This document shows, in pieces, positions 1 through 8,699 of a stretch of DNA of 64,000 nucleotides. Position 1 is the stretch's first letter; each line of letters opens with the position of its first letter. The notes beneath the pieces are model-generated. The model ran no database searches. It had not been told where the DNA came from and worked only from the letters and a program-made list of their open reading frames with translations. Position numbers and translations under genes: made by a program. The stretch is from Pelomonas dachongensis (GTDB lineage Bacteria > Pseudomonadota > Gammaproteobacteria > Burkholderiales > Burkholderiaceae_C): NCBI RefSeq assembly GCF_043555865.1, contig NZ_JBIGHY010000003.1, forward strand, positions 558,001 through 622,000, given 5' to 3'.

Positions 1-1
1 T

Positions 2-1435
2 GCCGGTGCGGGGCAGCTGGCGCGGCAGTTCTTTGTCGAGGCGCTGGTTGTAGCGGGCCTGGCCGGCGCTTTGAGCCTGCTGCTGGCCTGGTGGGCCACG
101 CCAGTGGCCGAGTTGCTGATGCAGCGCCAGTTCCACGCTCCGGTGCTCAGCCCCGCCATGGCGCTGCTGACCGGCCTGCTGTGCGCGGCCATCGCGGCGC
201 TCAGTGCGCTGCCGCTGGCGACCATTGCGTTGCGCGTGCGGCCCGCCGAGTCGCTGGCCGGCCGCAGCCACAGCGAGGGTGCAGCCAGCCGCTGGCTGCG
301 CCGCGTGATGACGACGCTGCAGTTCGGCGCCGCCGCGCTGTTCGCGTCGCTGGCGCTGACGGTGCTGTGGCAGGCGCGCCATGCGGGCGAGATGCCGCGC
401 GGCTTCCAGCTGGAAGGCCGTGTGGCCATCGACCTGCCATGGTGGACGCAGCCGGCGCAGGTGAGCTCGCTGCTGGCGCAGGTGCGCAGCTGGCCCGAGG
501 TCATCGCGGCCGGCGCGGCCGACGACGTGCCGGGGCGCGACGCGTCCCGCTGGTACGCCGAGTTCCGCGGCCCCGGCGGCACACCCGTCAACCTGCGCAC
601 CGGCGTGGACTTCACGCCCGGCTATCTGCAGGCCTACGGCATGCGCATCGTGGCCGGGCGGCTGTCGGCCGACCATGTGGCTGAGGCTGCGCAGCCCGCC
701 ATCGTGCTGGACCGCAGCGCCGTGCGCGCGCTGGGCTTTGCCAGCCCCGACGCGGCCATCGGCCAGGTGCTGGGTGTGGCGAGCAGCTTTCGTGGCGGCA
801 AGCCGGTCACCGTCGTGGCCGTCATCGACGACATCCGGTTGGAAGGCCCGCGCAGCCCGCCGCAACCGCACGCCATCACGCCGCTGGCCGCGCGGGAGTC
901 CGGCGCCATTGGCGTGCACAGCCGCGACCCGCAGGCCACGGCACGCCAGCTGACGGCGCTCGTCAAGACCACCTTCCCCGATGTGACGCTGGAGGCGCTG
1001 CCAGTGCGCGACATGCTGCTGCAGACGGTGGCTGACGACACGCGTCTGGGCCGGCTCATCGGCGTTGCCGGGCTGATGGCGCTGGGCCTGGCCGCCGTGG
1101 GCATCTACGCGCTGGCGGCCTACACGCTGCGGCTGCGCGAGCGCGAGATCGTGCTGCGCAAGCTGCATGGCGCCGGCGCGGGCGCCGTGTCGGCCTTGCT
1201 GGCGCGGGAGTTCGCGGGCGTGCTGGCGGTGGCCTGCGCGCTGGCGCTGCCGGTGGCGGCATGGCTGTCGCAGCGCTACCTGGCGGACTTCGTCGAACGC
1301 GCGCCCGTGGGGCCGTTCTCGCTGTGGGTGCTGCTGGCGTCGGCGGCGTTGCTGGCGGTGGTGACCTTGCTGGCCGTGGCGCGCCACCTACGCGCCGCGC
1401 TGGCGTTGCGGCCGTTGCTGGCTTTGCGCGGATGA
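2..1435 (+). CDS. ABC transporter permease, FtsX/MacB type (5' end outside window)
   Basis: The reading frame is already open at base 2, so the start lies upstream and only the last 477 residues are visible. These comprise the end of a first FtsX-like membrane domain, a linker, a second periplasmic MacB-type core domain, and a C-terminal FtsX domain. The last domain has three hydrophobic segments and the usual basic loop between the first two (RLREREIVLRKLHGA). In this family two four-helix permease halves couple ATP hydrolysis to mechanical extrusion of substrates or signal molecules. The stop overlaps the start of the adaptor gene (ATGA), and the ATPase follows, so the three form one export operon. 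The substrate cannot be told from sequence. Confidence 0.85.
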   Translation, partial: AGAGQLARQFFVEALVVAGLAGALSLLLAWWATPVAELLMQRQFHAPVLSPAMALLTGLLCAAIAALSALPLATIALRVRPAESLAGRSHSEGAASRWLRRVMTTLQFGAAALFASLALTVLWQARHAGEMPRGFQLEGRVAIDLPWWTQPAQVSSLLAQVRSWPEVIAAGAADDVPGRDASRWYAEFRGPGGTPVNLRTGVDFTPGYLQAYGMRIVAGRLSADHVAEAAQPAIVLDRSAVRALGFASPDAAIGQVLGVASSFRGGKPVTVVAVIDDIRLEGPRSPPQPHAITPLAARESGAIGVHSRDPQATARQLTALVKTTFPDVTLEALPVRDMLLQTVADDTRLGRLIGVAGLMALGLAAVGIYALAAYTLRLREREIVLRKLHGAGAGAVSALLAREFAGVLAVACALALPVAAWLSQRYLADFVERAPVGPFSLWVLLASAALLAVVTLLAVARHLRAALALRPLLALRG

Positions 1436-2694
1436 CCACGATCCCCGCCTCCGGCGCTGCGATGGACCGCCACGTGGCGGTGCCGCGACGTTACGGCGCT
1501 TTTGCGCTGGTGGTGGTGGCCGTGGCGCTGCTGGCCGTGCTGGGCGTTCACTACTGGCCGCGCGGCGTGCCGGTGGCGCGCGCGGACGTGGAGATCGCGG
1601 CGGCGAAGACGGGCCCCTTTCGCGACGTCGTCGTCGGCCGCGCGACGACGCAACCGCTGCAGTCCGTGCTGCTGGACGCGACCGAGGATGGCCGCGTCGA
1701 GCAGGTGCTGGTGGGTGACGGCGCGCGCGTCGAGGCCGGCCAGCTGCTGGTGGTGCTGAGCAGCACGCAGCGCGCGCAGGAGTTGATGGCGCGCTCGGCG
1801 GAAGCGGCCCAGCAGACGGCCAACCTCGCCACCTTCCGCGCCGGCCTGATGCAGGCCCAGGCGCAGCTGCGCCGTGAGCTGACTCAAGGCCAGTTCGAGC
1901 TGGAGCGGGTGCGCCGCCTGCACGAGCGCAACCGTGAGCTGGCCGCCACCGGCTTCCTGTCGCCGGCGGCGCTGGAAGACTCGGCCGACAAGCTCGTGAT
2001 GACCGAGCGCCTCCTCACGCAGGCGCGCCATGACAGCCACGAGGAACTCGCCACGCGCCAGCAGTCCATCGAGGCGATGCAGCGCGCCGTGACCGACCTG
2101 GACCAGCGCCTGGCCGCCATGCGCACCGCCAGCGAAGGCCTGGTCATGCGTGCGCCGGTGGCTGGCCGCGTGACGGGCCTGACGCTGCAGGTCGGCGAGA
2201 GCGTGCGCGCGGGCACGCGCATCGCGCGGCTGGACAGCCTGGGCCGCTTCAAGCTCGACCTTCGGCTCGACGAATTCCACCTCGGCCGCGTGCGCGAGGG
2301 CCTGGCGGCCACGCTGGCCCACGGCGGGCGGGAGCACCCACTGCACGCCGCCCGCATCGACCCGCAGGTCAAGGACGGCCGCTTCAGCGTCGAGCTGACC
2401 TTCGACGCCGACCCGCCGCCGCTGCAGGTCGGCCAGGGCCTGGACGTGCGCCTCGCGCTGGGCCAGCCCACGCAGGCGCTGCTGCTGCGCGACGCCGGCT
2501 TTTACGCCGACACCGGCGGCGCCTGGGCCTTCGTGCTCGACGCGGATGGCCGCCGCGCCGAGCGCCGCCCGCTGCAACTGGGTCGTCGCGCCGACGGCGT
2601 CGTCGAAGTGCTGGGCGGCCTGCAACCCGGCGAGCAGGTCGTCGTCTCTCCCTACCGTGTGTTCACGAACGCGCCCGCCCTCCAACTCCACTGA
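1432..2694 (+). CDS. HlyD/MacA-type periplasmic adaptor (membrane fusion protein)
   Basis: This 420-residue protein has one N-terminal membrane anchor (about residues 20-40, ALVVVAVALLAVLGVHYWP). A biotinyl-lipoyl half domain, a long alpha-helical hairpin rich in Gln, Glu and Arg (about 120-230), the second lipoyl half (MRAPVAGRVTGL) and beta-barrel domains follow. That order is diagnostic for adaptors linking an inner-membrane exporter to an outer-membrane channel. The start was chosen at the ATG overlapping the permease stop; an upstream in-frame start would lie inside the permease. The ATPase begins six bases after its stop. No outer-membrane channel gene is visible here, so a TolC encoded elsewhere is probably used. 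Confidence 0.85.
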   Translation: MTTIPASGAAMDRHVAVPRRYGAFALVVVAVALLAVLGVHYWPRGVPVARADVEIAAAKTGPFRDVVVGRATTQPLQSVLLDATEDGRVEQVLVGDGARVEAGQLLVVLSSTQRAQELMARSAEAAQQTANLATFRAGLMQAQAQLRRELTQGQFELERVRRLHERNRELAATGFLSPAALEDSADKLVMTERLLTQARHDSHEELATRQQSIEAMQRAVTDLDQRLAAMRTASEGLVMRAPVAGRVTGLTLQVGESVRAGTRIARLDSLGRFKLDLRLDEFHLGRVREGLAATLAHGGREHPLHAARIDPQVKDGRFSVELTFDADPPPLQVGQGLDVRLALGQPTQALLLRDAGFYADTGGAWAFVLDADGRRAERRPLQLGRRADGVVEVLGGLQPGEQVVVSPYRVFTNAPALQLH

Positions 2695-2700
2695 GCCGTC

Positions 2701-3384
2701 ATGTTCCAACTCAAGCACCTGACCAAGACCTTCCGCACAGGCGACATCGAGACCACCGCGCTGGACCGCATCGACCTTGACATCGAGCCCGGCGAATACC
2801 TCGCCATCACCGGCCCCTCGGGCTGCGGCAAATCCACGCTGCTGGGCATCCTCGGGCTGCTGGACGCGCCCAGCGGCGGCGAGTACTGGTTCGATGGCCA
2901 CAACATCGCGGGCTGGAACGAGCGCCAGCTGAATGCGCTACGCCGCGGCCGCATCGGCTTCGTGTTCCAGAGCTTCAACCTCATTGACGACCTGACCGTG
3001 GCCGAGAACATCGGCCTGGCGCTGGAGTACGGCGACCTGCCGGCGCGCGCGCGCCGCGACCGCGTCGCCGAGGTCATGGAGCGCCTGGGCCTGAGCCACC
3101 GTGCCGGCCACCGGCCCAGCCAGCTCAGCGGTGGCCAGCAGCAGCGCGTGGCGATCGCGCGCGCGATCGCGGCGCGGCCCGCGCTGCTGCTCGCCGACGA
3201 ACCCACCGGCAACCTCGACAGCGCCCACGGCGCCGAGGTCATGCGCATCCTGCGCGAGCTGAACGCGCAAGGGACGACGCTGGTGATGGTGACGCACTCG
3301 CTGGAGCATGCAGCGCAGGCGTCGCGGACGCTGCGGCTGCTGGATGGGCGGGTGGTGGTGGATGCGGCGGCGGCGGTGGGTTGA
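2701..3384 (+). CDS. ABC transporter ATP-binding protein, MacB/LolD type
   Basis: This is a compact 227-residue nucleotide-binding domain of the MacB/LolD family. It shows Walker A (GPSGCGKST, about residue 39), the Q-loop (FVFQSFNLID), the family-typical signature LSGGQQQRVAIARAI, Walker B (LLLADEPTGNLDS) and the H-loop (MVTHS). It would energise the two FtsX permease halves encoded just upstream. The gene closes the three-gene export operon; the 134 bases before the next, oppositely oriented gene show no clear terminator. Confidence 0.9.
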   Translation: MFQLKHLTKTFRTGDIETTALDRIDLDIEPGEYLAITGPSGCGKSTLLGILGLLDAPSGGEYWFDGHNIAGWNERQLNALRRGRIGFVFQSFNLIDDLTVAENIGLALEYGDLPARARRDRVAEVMERLGLSHRAGHRPSQLSGGQQQRVAIARAIAARPALLLADEPTGNLDSAHGAEVMRILRELNAQGTTLVMVTHSLEHAAQASRTLRLLDGRVVVDAAAAVG

Positions 3385-3518
3385 GGGCAGCGCGCTCCGC
3401 GAATGCTCCGCTCTAGCAGCGAAGCTGATCTGCGCGCTGAGCCAGCGAACCGGAGGGCGGAAGCTCTTCAGAGCCCCCATGGGCGGATTGGCATTGCGTG
3501 TCCGTGTTGAGCGACCTG

Positions 3519-4079
3519 CTACGCATCCAGCGTCCCGGCGTCTACGGCGTACAAGACGTCGGATCGGAGAACGTACTTTGTTCCTTCCTTGACAGACGCG
3601 CCCTCATGCCAAGTGTCATGAACGAAGAGCAGTGCAGCGCCCGTAGACGGCACGACCTTGAACTCACGAAAGTCCGTTTCTCCTCCGATGAATCCGTCGT
3701 TCAGATAAACCAAGAAGGTGAGTTTGCTTGCGAGTCCACGCTCCTTCCAGGGGCCGTCCTTGTGCATCTTGAAACGCTGACCACTCGAGTACTTGTAGAA
3801 GCGGATGTCTTTGGGGAGCCCAACGGCGACCTCGCCGTCCACCTTTGGCAGACGTGTGATGGCAATTCGCTGCCAAAGAGCGTCCACCCAGCAACGATGT
3901 TCGAACATGGCCCGCTCGTTGTTCCGGATCTTCGGCATCGCAACCTGGCGTTCAACCGTCCGCACGCTGGCTGATTCAAACCCACTGGCCTCTGCGAGGC
4001 CAATCAGCTCAGCGCATTCGACCCGGCTCAGAAAGCAGGGAATGCTGAAGACTCGATCCGAGTGGGCTATCAACTGCAT
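3519..4079 (-). CDS. 2OG-Fe(II) oxygenase, prolyl-4-hydroxylase-like
   Basis: This 186-residue protein covers the double-stranded beta-helix core of the prolyl 4-hydroxylase alpha-subunit family. Candidate iron ligands are His106 and Asp108 (MHKDGPW) and His158 (HEG); Arg172 in KYVLRSDV is the likely 2-oxoglutarate contact. The N-terminal CFLSRVECAELIGLAE is the usual lead-in helix. Family members hydroxylate proline or other residues, or small molecules, using O2 and 2-oxoglutarate; the substrate here is unknown. There is no signal peptide, so it should be cytosolic. It stands alone, convergent with the ABC operon and followed upstream by a small unrelated minus-strand gene. Confidence 0.85.
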   Translation of the reverse strand: MQLIAHSDRVFSIPCFLSRVECAELIGLAEASGFESASVRTVERQVAMPKIRNNERAMFEHRCWVDALWQRIAITRLPKVDGEVAVGLPKDIRFYKYSSGQRFKMHKDGPWKERGLASKLTFLVYLNDGFIGGETDFREFKVVPSTGAALLFVHDTWHEGASVKEGTKYVLRSDVLYAVDAGTLDA

Positions 4080-4162
4080 GGCGAAACTGGTCTTCAGGAG
4101 TCGAAGTTCAATGTCAGCGGGACGGCGGAGCCACCAGCTGCAGTGAAGGGTTGGGATGAGGG

Positions 4163-4471
4163 TCAGCGGAGGCGTGTGCCATCTGGGTTGATCGCAGCTT
4201 CATCCCTTCTTGTCGGGTAGTACTGCTTCTTTTGAGGCATCTCGTAGAAAAGAATGCCGTGGATCCCTTTTGCTTCGGCCTTCGCAACGCGGCGCTGCCA
4301 AATCGCGGCGAACGCATGATCCAGCGCGGCCACTGGTGTGCGCGCTATCACTTCGTCAATGAACGCCACATCCTGACCTGCCGGGAAGATCAACGCGAAC
4401 TCGTCCTCGGTCGCGGCAAAGATGTCGTACATCGCGTTGTCCGCGCCGTCGATGACTTGGATGTTCCTCAT
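4163..4471 (-). CDS. hypothetical protein, 102 aa
   Basis: I do not recognise a named family. The 102 residues have no signal peptide or membrane segment. They begin with a beta-rich acidic stretch (MRNIQVIDGADNAMYDIFA), continue with an Ala-rich helical region, and end in a basic, polar tail. The composition and regular codon use fit a real cytosolic protein. It lies 83 bases upstream of the oxygenase gene on the same strand, so co-transcription is possible but unproven. Confidence 0.6.
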   Translation of the reverse strand: MRNIQVIDGADNAMYDIFAATEDEFALIFPAGQDVAFIDEVIARTPVAALDHAFAAIWQRRVAKAEAKGIHGILFYEMPQKKQYYPTRRDEAAINPDGTRLR

Positions 4472-4681
4472 GCGTTTAACGTTCTATACGCGGATTGCCA
4501 ATGAATTCTGCCCAACATCTGCGCATGCAACTCTGCCTCCCAGATTCGGCTCAGAGTGTTGCTCGACCGACGCCGCAGCTGGATGATGCTCAGGCCCGGA
4601 CGGCCGACGCTACGCTGGCGGCCCGCACCGCTGCCATAGAGGCCGCATAGTCCCGTCCGCCCCTGCCGCGAAGCGCCCGCC

Positions 4682-5431
4682 ATGCTCGCCTCCCAATTCG
4701 TCTTCCACCTCGCTCTGCAGCGCGACAAGGTCGAGTCCTTCGACTGCTATCCGTTCAACCTGCCGGCGATCCGTTCGCTGGAACAGCGGCTGGAGCTGCA
4801 CCCCAAGGTGACGTTCTTCGTCGGCGAGAACGGCTCGGGCAAGTCCACGCTGCTGGAGGCGCTGGCCGTGTCGCTGGGCTTCAACGCGGAGGGCGGCAGC
4901 AAGAACTTCAACTTCGGCACGCGTGCGTCGCATTCGGTGCTGCATGAGGTCCTGCGCGTGGCCAAGGGCGTGAAGCGTCCCAGGGACGGCTGGTTCCTGC
5001 GGGCGGAGAGCTTCTTCAACGTCGCGACCGAGATCGAGCGGCTGGACGAAGGGCCGGGCGGTGCGTCCGTCATCGGTGCCTACGGCGGCCGCTCGCTGCA
5101 CGAGCAGTCGCACGGCGAGTCCTTCCTGAAGCTGCTGAACGAGCGCTTCGGCGGGCGCAGCCTGTTCCTGCTCGACGAGCCGGAGGCGGCGCTGTCGCCG
5201 CAGCGTCAGCTCGACGCGCTGGCGCGTCTGCACGAGCTGGTGAGGCGGGAGTCGCAGTTCGTCATTGCGACCCATTCGCCCATCCTGATGGCCTACCCGG
5301 ATGCCTGGGTCTACCGCTTCGACGCCGACGGCATCCACCGCGTGGGCGTCGAGGACACCGAGCATTTCCGCGTCATGCGCAGCTTCATGGCCGATCCCGG
5401 TCGGGCGCTGCGCCAACTACTGGACAACTGA
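4682..5431 (+). CDS. AAA family ATPase, ABC/RecF-like fold (COG3910-like)
   Basis: This is a single-domain 249-residue ATPase. Walker A is FVGENGSGKSTLLEALA (about residues 48-58), an ABC-signature-like segment sits around GGRSLHEQSHGESF, Walker B is SLFLLDEPEAALSP, and a switch histidine follows in ATHSPILMAYP. Such small stand-alone ATPases resemble the head domains of RecF/SMC and the toxin or DNA-repair ATPases of the AAA_21/AAA_23 type. No membrane component or nuclease partner lies beside it. It is followed 58 bases later by an independent signalling gene. The cellular role is unknown. Confidence 0.8.
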   Translation: MLASQFVFHLALQRDKVESFDCYPFNLPAIRSLEQRLELHPKVTFFVGENGSGKSTLLEALAVSLGFNAEGGSKNFNFGTRASHSVLHEVLRVAKGVKRPRDGWFLRAESFFNVATEIERLDEGPGGASVIGAYGGRSLHEQSHGESFLKLLNERFGGRSLFLLDEPEAALSPQRQLDALARLHELVRRESQFVIATHSPILMAYPDAWVYRFDADGIHRVGVEDTEHFRVMRSFMADPGRALRQLLDN

Positions 5432-5489
5432 GGCCGTCAGATCGCGCCGCAGGGGCCGGAGCCCCGAATCCGGCCCTTAGGATGCCGGG

Positions 5490-8400
5490 ATGATCCTCCT
5501 GGTTCGCGGCCTCCTGGCGCTCGCCCTGTTGGCCGGCGCGCCTGCGGCGTGGGCGGATGCCAGCCCGCTGGAGGTGCAGTTCCGCAGCGTCACGGTGCCG
5601 ATGAACTCGGTGCCGGCCATGGCGCAGGACAAGGCCGGCTTCATGTGGGTGGCCACGTCGCGCGGGCTGACGCGCTACGACGGCTACCGGCTGCGGCCCA
5701 TCGAGCTGGCGCGCGAAGGCCCGACGGACACGCGGCAGCGCAACCTGGGCTGGGTGCGCGCCATGGCCGCCGGCGGCGATGGCCGCCTGTGGATCGGCAC
5801 CGAGACGCAGGGCCTGGCGGTCTATGACCCGCAGGCCGACCGCGTGGCGGCGCTGGGCAGCGGGGCGGCGCCGGGCGTGCCCCAAGCGCCCATCCGCGCG
5901 CTGGCGGTGGACGCGGCCGGTGATGTCTGGGTGGGCAGCGTGGGCCAGGGGCTGTACCGCTACAGCCCGGTGTCGGAGCGTTTCGAGTCGCAGCCGCTGG
6001 TGGTGGGCGGCCAGCCCGAGGCCCGCGTGCTGGCGCTGCGCGTGGGCGCCGACGGGACGGTCTGGGCCGGCCACTGGCGGGGTCTGGCGCGCCTGAAGCC
6101 AGGCGGCGGCTGGGAGCAGCTGCCGCTGCCGGCGCTCGGCGACTTGCCCGCGGTCGCGACCGTGCTGACGCTGCTGGAGAGCCGCGGCGGCCGGGTGTGG
6201 CTGGGCACGCAGGACGGGCGGCTCGGCGTGGTGGACGCCGCCGGCGTGCGCTGGGTGCAGTCGCTGCACACGCCGGTGCAGGCGCTGGCCGAGGGCCCGG
6301 ATGGCCGGCTGTGGGTGGGCACCAAGACCGGCCTGTTGTGGATCAACCCCGGCAGTGAGGCCGTCGAGGCGCGGCTGACGCACGACCCGCGCCGCACCAT
6401 GGGCCTGGCCGGCAACGACATCAGCGCGCTGCTGCGCGACCGCAGCGGCGCCATGTGGGTCAGCGGCTACGGCCTGGGCCTGCAGCGCCACCTGTTCCAC
6501 CCGGCGCTGGCCGTGCGCGGGCCCGACCTGGAGCCGGCCGCCACGCTGGTCGACGCCGACGTGCGCGCCGTGCTGACGCTGGCCACCGGCGACGTGCTGG
6601 GCGCCACGCAGCAGGGGCAGGTCGTGCGGTTGGACGGCCGCGGCGACCTGCAGACGCTGGGGCAGCTGGCGCGCGAGCGCCGCACGGTCGTCGAGATCAT
6701 GGCCGAGGCCGGTGACGGCAGTCTGTGGCTGGCCGCGGCCGGCCGGCTGGAGCACCGCGCCGCGGACGGCCGCCTCCTGCGCGACTGGCCGCTGGACGGT
6801 GGCCGGGCGCAGCGCCTGCTGGTGCGCGCCGGCGGTGACGTGTGGGTGGGCACGCAGGAGGGCCTGTACTGGCTGGCCGCGGCCGACGCCGCGGCGCTGG
6901 AGCGCGTGGCGCTGGCCGATGGCCGGCCGCTGCACGGTGCCATCCATGCGCTGATCGAGCGACCCGGCAGCGGCGAGCTGTGGCTGGGCGGCCAGGCGGG
7001 CCTGATGCGCGTGCGCGACGGGCGGCGCGCGGAACTGCTGCCGCAGTCCCGCAGCGAGGCGCTGGCCAACCCGGTGGTGCTGGCGCTGCTGCCCGGCCGC
7101 GACGGCACGGTGTGGGTCGACACGGCCGTCAGCGGCCTGCACCGCCTGGTGGGCTGGGACGCGCAGGGCGGCGCTCGCTTCGAGCGCGTCAGCGAGCGCA
7201 TGGGGCTGGAGGGTGCGTTCGGGGGCAACCTGCACGAGGACCGGCAGGGGCGCATCTGGAGCCAGATGAACGTCTACGACCCGCGCGCCCAGCGTGTCGA
7301 CAGCTTCGGCAGTGCCGAGGGGGCCAGCTTTGGCAGCTTCTGGTTCTTTGCCAGCACCGAGCTGCCTGGCGGCGGCCTGCTGTTCGGCGGCAGCCGGGGC
7401 CTGCTGCGCGTGCTGCCCGAGGCTTTTTCGCCGCTGATGACCAGCCCGCCGCTGGTCATCAGCGGCCTGCGCGTCAACGGCCAGCCGCACCGCCCGCCGG
7501 GCCCGGACGGCCTGACGCTGCCGGCCGGCACGCGCAGCCTGGGCGTGGAGTTCGCGGCGCTGGACTACGCGGACCCGGCACGGCTGCGCTACCAGTACCG
7601 GCTGCTGGGCCTGGACAACGACTGGACCCGCGTTGACGCCAGTGCCCGCAACCCCAGCTTCGGGCCGCTCAAGCCGGGCCGCTACGTGCTGCAGGTGCAG
7701 GCCAGCGCGCACCAGACTTTGTGGGGCGCCGAGCAGCTGGAGCTGCCCATCGAACTGCTGCCCGCCTGGTGGGAGACCGCCACCGCCCGCGCGCTGGCCG
7801 TGGCGCTGGCACTGGTTGCCATCTGGGGCTGGATGCGCTGGCGCACGCGGCTGCTGCGCCAGCGCGAGGCCGCGCTGCAGGTGCTGGTGGACGAGCGCAC
7901 CGCCGAGCTGCGCGAACTCAGCCTGACCGACACGCTGACCGGCCTGCGCAACCGCCGCTACCTGGAGCTGCGCCTGGATGAAGACCTGCGGCTGTGCCTG
8001 CGTCGCTTCGAGGCGACCGATGGCGACGCCCCCGGCCAGAGCGCCGGGCCGGGGGCCGACCTGCTGCTGATGCTGCTGGACCTGGACAACTTCAAGCGCA
8101 TCAACGACCAGCACGGCCACGCCGCCGGCGATGCGGTGCTGATGCAACTGGCCGATCGGTTGCGCAGCGTGTTCCGCGAGACCGACTCGCTGGTGCGCTG
8201 GGGCGGCGAGGAGGTGCTGGTGCTGGTGCGCGAGACCGAGCGCCGCGACGCCGCCGCGCTGGCCGACCGCGTCTGCGCGGCAGTGCGCGAGCAGCCATTT
8301 GACATCGGCCCCGGCGAGACCGTGCACGTGACCGTGTCCATCGGCTTCAGCGCCTTCCCGCTGGACCCGCGCCACCCGCGGCTGTGGGACTGGCGCGCCT

Positions 8401-8585
8401 GCCTGGGCCTGGCCGACTCGGCGCTGTACGTCGCCAAGGCGCAGGGCCGTGACGGCTATGTGGGCGCCGTGCGCGCCAACGGCTTGTCGCCGCGCGACGC
8501 CCCGCAGGGTCTGGACGCCTGGCAGCGCGAGACGCGGCTGGACGTGGCGCGCAGCGCCGTGCGCGACGCCACGCTCGTTGACTGA
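5490..8585 (+). CDS. two-component-regulator propeller sensor diguanylate cyclase
   Basis: The 1031-residue protein starts with a signal peptide (LLALALLAGAPAAWA). A long series of repeats of the form 'DGRLWIGTxxGL' follows, which in this family form two seven-bladed periplasmic propellers (about 30-640). Next come a Y_Y_Y immunoglobulin-like domain (about 670-760), one transmembrane helix (about 765-785), a short coiled coil and a C-terminal GGDEF domain with active-site loop WGGEEV and the LTDTLTGLRNRR lead-in. It should sense an external ligand and make cyclic di-GMP in the cytoplasm. The catalytic signature GGEEV is a permitted variant, so activity is likely. No EAL domain is present. It is an isolated transcription unit. 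Confidence 0.9.
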   Translation: MILLVRGLLALALLAGAPAAWADASPLEVQFRSVTVPMNSVPAMAQDKAGFMWVATSRGLTRYDGYRLRPIELAREGPTDTRQRNLGWVRAMAAGGDGRLWIGTETQGLAVYDPQADRVAALGSGAAPGVPQAPIRALAVDAAGDVWVGSVGQGLYRYSPVSERFESQPLVVGGQPEARVLALRVGADGTVWAGHWRGLARLKPGGGWEQLPLPALGDLPAVATVLTLLESRGGRVWLGTQDGRLGVVDAAGVRWVQSLHTPVQALAEGPDGRLWVGTKTGLLWINPGSEAVEARLTHDPRRTMGLAGNDISALLRDRSGAMWVSGYGLGLQRHLFHPALAVRGPDLEPAATLVDADVRAVLTLATGDVLGATQQGQVVRLDGRGDLQTLGQLARERRTVVEIMAEAGDGSLWLAAAGRLEHRAADGRLLRDWPLDGGRAQRLLVRAGGDVWVGTQEGLYWLAAADAAALERVALADGRPLHGAIHALIERPGSGELWLGGQAGLMRVRDGRRAELLPQSRSEALANPVVLALLPGRDGTVWVDTAVSGLHRLVGWDAQGGARFERVSERMGLEGAFGGNLHEDRQGRIWSQMNVYDPRAQRVDSFGSAEGASFGSFWFFASTELPGGGLLFGGSRGLLRVLPEAFSPLMTSPPLVISGLRVNGQPHRPPGPDGLTLPAGTRSLGVEFAALDYADPARLRYQYRLLGLDNDWTRVDASARNPSFGPLKPGRYVLQVQASAHQTLWGAEQLELPIELLPAWWETATARALAVALALVAIWGWMRWRTRLLRQREAALQVLVDERTAELRELSLTDTLTGLRNRRYLELRLDEDLRLCLRRFEATDGDAPGQSAGPGADLLLMLLDLDNFKRINDQHGHAAGDAVLMQLADRLRSVFRETDSLVRWGGEEVLVLVRETERRDAAALADRVCAAVREQPFDIGPGETVHVTVSIGFSAFPLDPRHPRLWDWRACLGLADSALYVAKAQGRDGYVGAVRANGLSPRDAPQGLDAWQRETRLDVARSAVRDATLVD

Positions 8586-8699
8586 CGCCGGGGCGTCGCG
8601 GTCTGCGGGCAAATCCGGGGCCCAATCCCGTCTGATCTGCCGACTGCAGCGGGGGCTGCGGTGACACACTCGCGCCCGAACCTAACTGAGGGAGCCAAC

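Noticed and set aside
5385..8669. 1094-codon antisense open frame
   Set aside because: It runs opposite the propeller-GGDEF gene and has a His/Arg/Ala/Gln-biased composition typical of a GC-rich antisense shadow; no domain is visible.
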